In this document: positions 57,864 to 64,000 of the stretch, one piece after another
How positions within the stretch are numbered: the stretch's first letter is position 1
Layout: each line of letters starts with the position of its first letter
NCBI GenBank assembly: GCA_021628825.1
Contig: JAJXRY010000001.1
Span: forward strand, 1,736,001 to 1,800,000
Length of the DNA: 64,000 bases
Direction: 5' to 3'
Source: Lachnospiraceae bacterium
GTDB taxonomy: Bacteria > Bacillota > Clostridia > Lachnospirales > Lachnospiraceae
Program-made: the position numbers and the translations under genes
Notes under the pieces: model-generated
Told to the model about the DNA's origin: nothing
Databases searched by the model: none
Seen by the model: the letters and a program-made list of their open reading frames with translations, nothing else

Positions 57864-58357
57864 TCACTCAAATATCCTCAATCTCCTCACAATCTCCTCC
57901 GGCTCCGGAAGCAATGCTTTCATCTCTTCCGGTAACGTATTTCTTAACTGATATGTAGCCACACCAATCGGTGCACTAATATTCTTCAAGGCATATTCTA
58001 CATAAGTTTTATCCTTGTTCTTGCAAATAATAATACCAATAGATGGATTCTCGTCTGGTAATTTAACCTGTTCATCCAATGCTGTCAGATACAGTTGCAT
58101 CTTTCCGGCGTATTCTGCTTCAAATTCACCGATTTTCAATTCTATGGCTATCAGGCTTCTCAGTCTTCTATGAAATAGCAATAAATCAATATATAAATCT
58201 CTGTTCCCCGCCATCAGATGATATTGATTTCCTATGAATGCATAGTCTCCATTCTTTTCGTCATTTAAATGTAAAATTCACGTTGCAAATCATCCTTACA
58301 TTTTTCCATAATGATGATATTATTGCTCCAGCTAATTTCTCGCACCAGCGGTGCGAG
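57864..58357 (-). pseudogene. DUF1016/YhcG-type nuclease with internal deletion
   Basis: An N-domain piece LAPLVREISWSNNIIIMEKC, KDDLQREFYI is followed after about ten codons by the C-terminal PDDEXK domain: NGDYAFIGNQYHLMAGNRD, LYIDLLLFHRRLRSLIAIEL, GKMQLYLTALDEQVK. Intact family members have about 200 residues between these blocks. So the gene has lost its middle and the first part of its N-domain. D and ExK nuclease residues (IDLLLFH, IELK) remain. Confidence 0.75.
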
Positions 58358-58385
58358 TTTTATTTACGCCATCACATATCCATCC

Positions 58386-59486
58386 TTAATTTGTAATTGT
58401 CTCTAATACCTGCATTAGAGTATCTGCAAATTCTTTCGGACTTTCCTGCGGTACAGTATGACCCCAGCCGTCAATTAACTGCATCTCTTTTTTCGGCGCT
58501 GTAATTGTATGAAAATAATCTTCGGTATACTTTACCGGAGTAATCCAGTCACACGCCCCCGAAATAAAGCCTACCGGAATTTGATATTCTGTTCCATACG
58601 CATATACATCTTCGGTACTTATATAATCAAAAAAAGCTGGCTGTTTAACTCTACAAAATCTGAAAGGTTCTCTAACTGCTTTCCAAACCAGAACACATCA
58701 TATACTCCCCAGATAAGGAGAGGTCAGTGCAGTCATTATATAATTGTTTTCCTTTTCCGGTACATGATAAGGTGACACATAACTTCTTAACGCAAGCATA
58801 TTTTCTAATGTTGCATCTGCCTGATATTTTTCAAAAGCAGCAATCATGGCAGTTGTATCATCTCCTTTTTCCCTGGCAATAGAAAGAGCATCTTCGTAAG
58901 CATAAATATCACTCCCGCCTGCCCCCATTTGTCCGACACCAACATAAGCTGCTACCTTATCCGGATGTTCGATTGCATATTTGCTCCCGACCATAGTACC
59001 GTAGGAATGTCCTACCAATATTACATTTTTCCTGTTGAAATCTGTCACAAACATAATCGACCAAGGCATCCAAATCTGCCTGTGCCTGCTCAAAAGTTGC
59101 CGTATCATTATAAGGATCATTATCTTTATTTTTATAATAGGTTCTTCCGCAGCCTCGCTGATTCCATGCAACTACAGTATAGTCATCCTTAAGATAATTT
59201 GAAAATGCATATGTTTCCATTGTATCAGGACTTGCCGGACCTCCATGAATCCAAATAATTACAGGATTACTTACATCTTCTCCTCGAATCAGATAATACT
59301 GTTCCTGCCCACATAAATCAATATAGCCTTCTTCCTCAATTCCATTGGAACTATGTATACATCCCCTGATTGCATTATAGTTTCTGGCTCCGATTATTAT
59401 AGTAATCCCTCCGAAAACAATTACCAGCGCAGCTATAAATACTACGCGAAAAATTCGTGAAAGAATCCCTTTCTTTTTCTCGTCAT
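58386..59486 (-). CDS. membrane-anchored alpha/beta hydrolase, proline iminopeptidase-like (frameshifted)
   Basis: About 360 residues. TM near the start (RIFRVVFIAALVIVFGGITI), then GEDVSNPVIIWIHGGPASPD (oxyanion HGGP), DYTVVAWNQRGCGRTY, nucleophile Ser in VILVGHSYGTMVG, and C-terminal VGFISGACDWITPVKY and WGHTVPQESPKEF with catalytic Asp and His. Shifts near 59025-59045, 58700 and 58640. Family S33 enzymes release N-terminal proline or act as esterases. The upstream membrane-protein gene overlaps or abuts its start (TTTTTAATGACG at 59486). Confidence 0.82.
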
Positions 59487-59963
59487 TAAAAACTTCCTTT
59501 TTATGAGACATATGTATACCTATATGACCAATTCCCAAAATAACCGTTGCCAAAAGTAGGAAAAAGTTAGCACCGTAAATCCCTAAAAAGAAAAAAGCTG
59601 CAACCGGCAGGCTTGCTCCAGCAACCGGTATTCCAAGAAAAAGTCGAATAAAAATCCGTCATTTTTCTGTTCACTATGAAAATATCTGATCCAATAACCT
59701 TCATAGCAAAGCATCAACAAAACAGCCAGAATCAGCCATATTGTCCAAAGATTCGGTTTCCGCAAATTAAAATCAGAGAAGATCAACACAATACCACAGA
59801 TAAGTATTTCTCCGATTCTTTCAAACAGTAACAATACCTTATTTTCATTTTACAACATACTGCTCATAATCCTTTGGTTTGTGCTTTGTCCAAATGATAT
59901 TGGGAATAAACAACATTAACAGAAATATCAACCCCCATATACGAAAAATCCAAAATGAATCAT
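59487..59963 (-). CDS. polytopic membrane protein upstream of the hydrolase (frameshifted)
   Basis: About 158 residues: MIHFGFFVYGGLIFLLMLFI, PNIIWTKHKPKDYEQYVV, then ERIGEILICGIVLIFSDFNL, WTIWLILAVLLMLCYEGYWI and LLATVILGIGHIGIHMSHKK. About five TMs. ATG 59963 follows AGGGAGCATAAAAAA. Shifts near 59929, 59850 and 59610. As given, the frame runs into the hydrolase, so a fused protein is possible; a TAATG-type junction near 59486 is more likely. Function unknown. Confidence 0.6.
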
Positions 59964-60056
59964 TTTTTTATGCTCCCTATATTTTTTTCAAGCCGACAAA
60001 TTCAATATATACCAATGATTATACCATAACATCAGTTATCCCACATCCATATTTTA

Positions 60057-60086
60057 AAGAGTGCGGAGCATTACGCTCGCACTCTT
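60057..60086. terminator. hairpin terminator
   Basis: AAGAGTGCG (60057-60065) pairs with CGCACTCTT (60078-60086), twelve-base loop. On the minus strand it is followed by TAAAATAT. It separates the AlbA-type gene from the membrane-protein/hydrolase unit. Confidence 0.7.
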
Positions 60087-60202
60087 CTCATACATATATC
60101 AGTTTCATAAGCTCTAGTTTTATCATCCGTCCGCTATGCTCCCTGCTGCTTGCATAACGGATACCATAATCTATATTAGACTCATATGATTACAAACACA
60201 CG

Positions 60203-60220
60203 AAACGCACGCGTGCGTTT
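60203..60220. promoter_or_regulatory. 18-bp perfect palindrome next to the AlbA-type gene
   Basis: AAACGCACGCGTGCGTTT, extended by ACACAC/GTGTGT arms, just after the stop of the AlbA-type gene. The half-site TGCGTGCGTTTT recurs at 61711-61722 just before that gene's readable start. Could be an operator, a recombination-related site or a terminator stem. Confidence 0.5.
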
Positions 60221-60229
60221 ATTGTGTGT

Positions 60230-61692
60230 TTATTTAACCAATTCATAATATGCTGATCGCCCATTTCCAACAAGCTTAATCCGGCCTTTATCAGACATTT
60301 TTTTCAATAAACGATAAGCTTGCGGTGGAGTAACATTTAATAACTCTACAACATTATCTCTGGTAATTTTTTTCCGCCTTGTTTCTGTATTAATTCCATA
60401 ATCCATGCTTCATATTTCACCGCATCAATTCCCGTCTGTCGAACATATCCCACGATATTATCCTGCTCTTTATACACCTTGGAACTAAGTATATAAAAGC
60501 GTGCTTTATTATTACCACTAACATCAACCAAACCGGCTTCAACTAACTTTTCGACAACTGCTTTAGCACGTATTTCCCCAATATTTGTTACCTCTGCAAT
60601 TTCAGCTATTGTTAACCTACGCTGGCTTTGCAAGGCTGAGAGAATCAATAAAGAGTTAATCGGCAAGGACCTTCCCAATCGTTTCTCTTCATTGGAAATC
60701 ATTTTTGTAAACGCCAAATCAGGTTCTGCCCTCTGAATAAACAACTTTACATAAGTTGATGTTGTTTCTGAATAGTCTGGTAACGGTCTACCAAATAGAA
60801 TAGAACCCTCAAAAATTCTATCTATTCCTCTGCCTGTTTTTTCAGCAAGACCTATTCTCTTTAATGCATCCGCTAATACCGGATTACGCCCATGAGGCTC
60901 TACTGTTAGCAAATTTTTCAAATTTACTCCCTCAATAAATCCTCCCGGGCTACTAATTGTTAATCCCTCATCTTCTATAGCAACTCTCACAGCTTGAATT
61001 ACAGTATAATCTCTATGACAGAAAGCATTAACTAAACCTTCACGATATGCAGCTTCTGAGAACTCAGGAATTGGCACTCTAAATAAGCCATATTCCATTT
61101 CTCTTTCCGGATTCCACGCTTTCATATATTCTTCAAACATTTCAAAAGTAGCAAGCAAAGGCTTTGATGTTTGCTCGTTTTTTCTAACTTTTGTACCTTC
61201 AAGAACCTGAAATACAGCTTTCGCTGTAGGTAATAATTCGGCGATTCTATCCTCTTTTCCCAGCAACAACATTCCCGTAACTGTTGGATATAAAACTCCC
61301 GCTTCTTCCTTTACAAGTTGCAATGCCTTATCAAGTTCTTCATCCGTAAGCTCTAATAGCGTCTTATCACCTTTGCGATATTTGATAATATTACGAAGCC
61401 TATCTCTCTCATTTCCATCCAAATCATCCATAGTCGCGCCTAAAAGAATTTGTGCTGAATAATCAAGCTGGCTGAGACTTGATAATCTTCCCGGAATTTC
61501 ATAAGGGTACATCGGAACATTTTCCGGACTTCCATCCGGTTTCAAACGTCTTCTTTGTATTTTCCCATCCGATGTCGCAATAATCGTCTTGCTCATAGGA
61601 ATTTGGATTTGCAGGACCTCAATTCCTTCTTCTTCGATAATTTCAGCACGCACGGATAGCGAAGGCACTGTTTTATTAGCAATCAAAGCCAT
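60230..61692 (-). CDS. Schlafen AlbA_2 / RecG-like ATP-binding protein, 5'-truncated (frameshift near end)
   Basis: About 487 residues present. It begins inside the AlbA_2 domain (LQIQIPMSKTIIATSDGKIQ, RRRLKPDGSPENVPMYPYEI), then YREGLVNAFCHRDYTVIQAV and SSPGGFIEGVNLKNLLTVEP, GRNPVLADALKRIGLAEKTG then RGIDRIF, typical of COG2865 ATP-binding proteins. A C-terminal winged helix (LTIAEIAEVTNIGEIRAKAV) follows. The T7 run near 60368 hides the last 45 residues (ITRDNVVELLNVTPPQAYRL). The first about 100 residues expected for the family are missing, next to the relaxase gene, so an insertion or recombination cut it. Confidence 0.8.
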
Positions 61693-61787
61693 AGCTCCAT
61701 TCGGATCTCTGTGCTTTTTGCGTGCGTTTTGAAGTCATACATTGTAGCCTTCAACCAAATAAATCCCCTCTTTTGCACAATAATGCT

Positions 61788-62620
61788 TTACCAGAAAATA
61801 TCGTCTTCTTCTGCCACTTGTTCTTGTTTCTGTTCTGGCTCTATTCTCATGCTTTTAAAAAAATCATGAAAGTGATTGCTATCATAAAAGCTGCTATAAT
61901 TCTTCCCATCCCTCACCTTCTTGCCTTCCTCATTTACAAATGTGATATTTTTTCGTGAGGGCTTCCATATCACATGCCAGCCCTTTTGCTTCATGTTGCG
62001 GATAAAATCATCCTGACTGCATGCATCAGCTTTGGATTCTAATATTGCCAGTGCACAGGCAGCAACATAGCTTTCCTTGGTATTATGTAGTAGCATGTGG
62101 TATTTGTCCTTGCTCCAAGCCCGGACGTGCCCAATCTCCAAATCATTTCCATAAAAATCCTTACCCTTCTCCGGTACACTCCAGCCCCTGACTTCACACA
62201 TCCGGTTCGGTTGGTAAGCTGTTTCATCTCTTCCAGCTCACCCTTGGTGGTATGAAGTTTGTGACCGTCAATATAGCTGACCGTATTTGTAACCATGTGC
62301 AGATGAATGTGGTTACGATCCACATGCACTGCCATTAGTGTCTGGAATCCTGCAAACCATTGCTCTACAAATTCCTTACCAAACTCATATGCTTCCTCCG
62401 GTGTGATTTCCTCATCCTTATGCCACGAAATAATATTGTGGGCGTACATTCTGCCGGAGTCTTTGTTCCAAAGTTTTTTCTCCTCCCAAAAGCTGCGATA
62501 CACGGTATCGTAAGTAATTTCCTCTGCATCAAAAGGTCCGCTTACATACACCAAAGAAGAATTAATTTTGCTATCACGCAAGACATATTCCATGCAGTTT
62601 CTCATTCTATTTTTTTCCAT
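61788..62620 (-). CDS. relaxase/mobilisation nuclease (frameshifted)
   Basis: About 275 residues. MRNCMEYVLRDSKINSSLVY, TPEEAYEFGKEFVEQWFAGF, and the metal-binding HVDRNHIHLHMVTN (HxDxxHxHxH, MOBP-type motif III). Then HTTKGELEEMKQLTNRMCEV and the tail FVNEEGKKVRDGKNYSSFYD. One shift near 62195. It nicks plasmid or element DNA at oriT for transfer. ATG 62620 overlaps the methyltransferase stop by 14 bases. No MobC or oriT could be seen; probably part of a mobilisable element. Confidence 0.85.
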
Positions 62621-63728
62621 ATGATATCATCGTTCCTTTCACAAATGTATACCCAGCTTCCGGATGTTCTTGAAAGAAAGTTGCTATTTCCACATTCCGG
62701 TCACAAAAATCTGTTGCCTCTTTCCTTGTCATTCCATGTGTCAAAAGATGTTGAATCGTTTTTTCCTTTTGTTCTCTACTCAAACCACGGTTCCAATCAT
62801 TATATTCCACAAAAATCCTGTTTTTCGCTGCTCATAGTCGTTTCTCTGTGGAGTAACAAAATCTACTCTGTCATTCATCCTGACATCCACTTCTCTGAGT
62901 CCCAATTTTCTCATCATATGCGCATTTCGGATTGCTGCCGCATAATCCCTTCCCTGCTGCTCCAGCTCTGCTCTCCAATGCTTATCCATTCCTTCATGCT
63001 CACACAGTCTGAAATAGTCCATTCCATCTATGTACAGCCCGTCGCACTCAAATTCTCTATTGGAATCAATACAAATAATGTACGCCCCCGTTTTCGCAAA
63101 ACCAATCATCTTCTTTAAGAAGCTTTCCGGAGAATCTAAATGTCGAAGCACCGCCTGGCATATTACTACATCATAATTTTCTTCCTCGCTATAATCATAA
63201 ACATCTGTATGTATAATTTCTCCTTGTAATCCACCCGATGCAAATAACTTATGTCCTGTTTCTATCAAGTTATCTACCATGTCTATTCCTGTGTAAGTAC
63301 TTCCCGAAGGTAAAAAAGGCATCATAAGCAAACCTAAAAATCCAAAACCACACCCACAATCCAACACTTTAACAGGCTTATCTATCTTCCAAACCTTTGT
63401 AATTAAGAACTCCATATAGTCACTGTTCCACATATTATTTCTGGTTCTAAGAAGGTACTCTAATTTCTGTTCCCAGAACTCTTTTGTACCTGTCTTGCTT
63501 GCACTATATGTTTCTTCACTTAATGGTACTATTCCTATTAACTGGTCTACAGACACCTCAAAATACTCAGCAAGCATAGGTAAATATGTAATATCCGGCA
63601 TTACACTGCCATTTTTCCCATTTACTAATTGTCTGAAATGAAACGCCTACGACATCAGCTAACTCCTGCTGTGTTATTTTTCTCTTTTTATGTCTCAATT
63701 CTGAAATGCGCAAATTAATCTTTTTCAT
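62607..63728 (-). CDS. XRE-HTH / SAM-dependent methyltransferase fusion (frameshifted)
   Basis: About 373 residues. N-terminal HTH_3: MKKINLRISELRHKKRKITQ, QELADVVGVSFQTISKWENG, SVMPDITYLPMLAEYFEVSV. Then a class I methyltransferase: KVLDCGCGFGFLGLLM (SAM motif I), DYSEEENYDVVICQAVLRHL, TGAYIICIDSNREFE. The tail EKTIQHLLTHGMTRKEATDF ends at 62607. Shifts at the T5 run near 63614-63618 and near 62818-62822. RBS GGAGGTGTTAGAG. HTH-methyltransferase fusions are common on clostridial mobile elements; the substrate is unknown. Confidence 0.82.
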
Positions 63729-64000
63729 CTCTAACACCTCCTGACACCTACATTATACTAAGCATTTTTCACCTTGTCGCAGTAAACATCTGAGAATAAA
63801 TTCAACCGCGGAGCGAATTTTCACTCACCTCCGCTTAGAAAAAAATCTATACAAAAGAATGCCGCAGATTTCTCTACGGCACTCAAAAATAAACATATTC
63901 ATATAACTCTGATAACAAATTGATAACACATTTTTTTGCAACCATTCTGCAACCACGTCTCCCCAAAACCCAGTGTTTTTCGGTCATTCTGAGCGTTTTT
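63729..64000. other. right-edge intergenic region with minus-strand terminator
   Basis: GAGTGCCGTAGAG / ATCTGCGGCATTC (63884-63857, minus) forms a stem followed by TTTTGTATAGATTTTTTTC, so a minus-strand gene to the right of the window ends near here. A weaker GCGGAG/CTCCGC stem is at 63808-63834. No gene can be assigned to the last 110 bases. Confidence 0.55.

Noticed and set aside
62300..63118. Long plus-strand frame of 252 codons.
   Set aside because: Antisense to the relaxase and methyltransferase genes, which have clear motifs; the plus-strand protein resembles nothing.
63890..64000. Possible 3' end of a tyrosine integrase on the minus strand.
   Set aside because: Short frames read through, but no catalytic motif lies in the window and the frame cannot be chosen.

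Overview
The window looks like a chromosome segment of an anaerobic Firmicute of the Lachnospiraceae/Clostridia type. Signs are strong AGGAGG ribosome-binding sites, TTGACA/TATAAT promoters, a CIRCE operator, AzlCD, AGCS, DUF5058, Gld-like ABC genes, a GH120-like xylosidase and DUF4143 ATPases. Base composition is moderate, with AT-rich patches at 46.7-50.9 kb and 57.6-57.9 kb. No rRNA, tRNA or CRISPR array was seen. The dominant technical feature is that most long genes are broken by one-base shifts at homopolymer runs while protein homology continues in the next frame. Such genes are annotated here as single genes with the shift noted. The pattern suggests homopolymer-length errors in the assembly more than genome decay.

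Layout. 0.2-2.0 kb: an OmpR-type response regulator and histidine kinase. 2.1-6.5 kb: a Gld-like ABC exporter module (ATPase, fused permease/GldG, DUF4340) with a 133-bp MITE-like element inserted. 6.7-8.6 kb: a MATE efflux pump and a CIRCE-controlled Hsp20. 8.8-15.8 kb: an envelope module with a large InlB-repeat surface protein, two related small membrane proteins, an ECF-type sigma factor, a polytopic membrane protein, a PrsW-type protease and a second secreted protein; the two secreted-protein units share a distinctive upstream box. 16-25 kb: AzlCD, GNAT, an M20 peptidase with a two-gene membrane transporter, a lipoprotein, MerR, threonine aldolase and a DUF2442/DUF4160 pair. 25-40 kb: two back-to-back operons on the minus strand for amine metabolism. 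The first runs P-II protein, PotABCD, ornithine-cyclodeaminase-like protein, N-carbamoylputrescine amidase, agmatine deiminase. The second runs a second cyclodeaminase-like protein, a multi-subunit flavin/Fe-S amine or opine dehydrogenase and Fe-alcohol dehydrogenase. A LuxR-type regulator lies upstream.

40-54 kb: two DUF4143 ATPases, a CmpB-like membrane protein, gamma-carbonic anhydrase, an AGCS symporter, two NUDIX enzymes, a PLD-helicase-DUF3427 protein that may be a defence gene, an AEC permease and an MBL hydrolase. 54-60 kb: a GH120-like beta-helix glycosidase, an Spx/ArsC protein and a patch of gene remnants (a duplicated hydrolase C-terminus, a GNAT tail, an internally deleted DUF1016 nuclease), then an intact alpha/beta hydrolase region. 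60-64 kb: a 5'-truncated Schlafen/AlbA ATP-binding protein, a relaxase and an XRE-methyltransferase, probably the edge of a mobilisable element.

Intergenic DNA is rich in repeats: two MITE copies with perfect 8-bp target duplications, a decayed third copy, several tandem arrays with 6 to 116-bp units, and a GGAC...GTCC hairpin family present at 12 kb and 40 kb.
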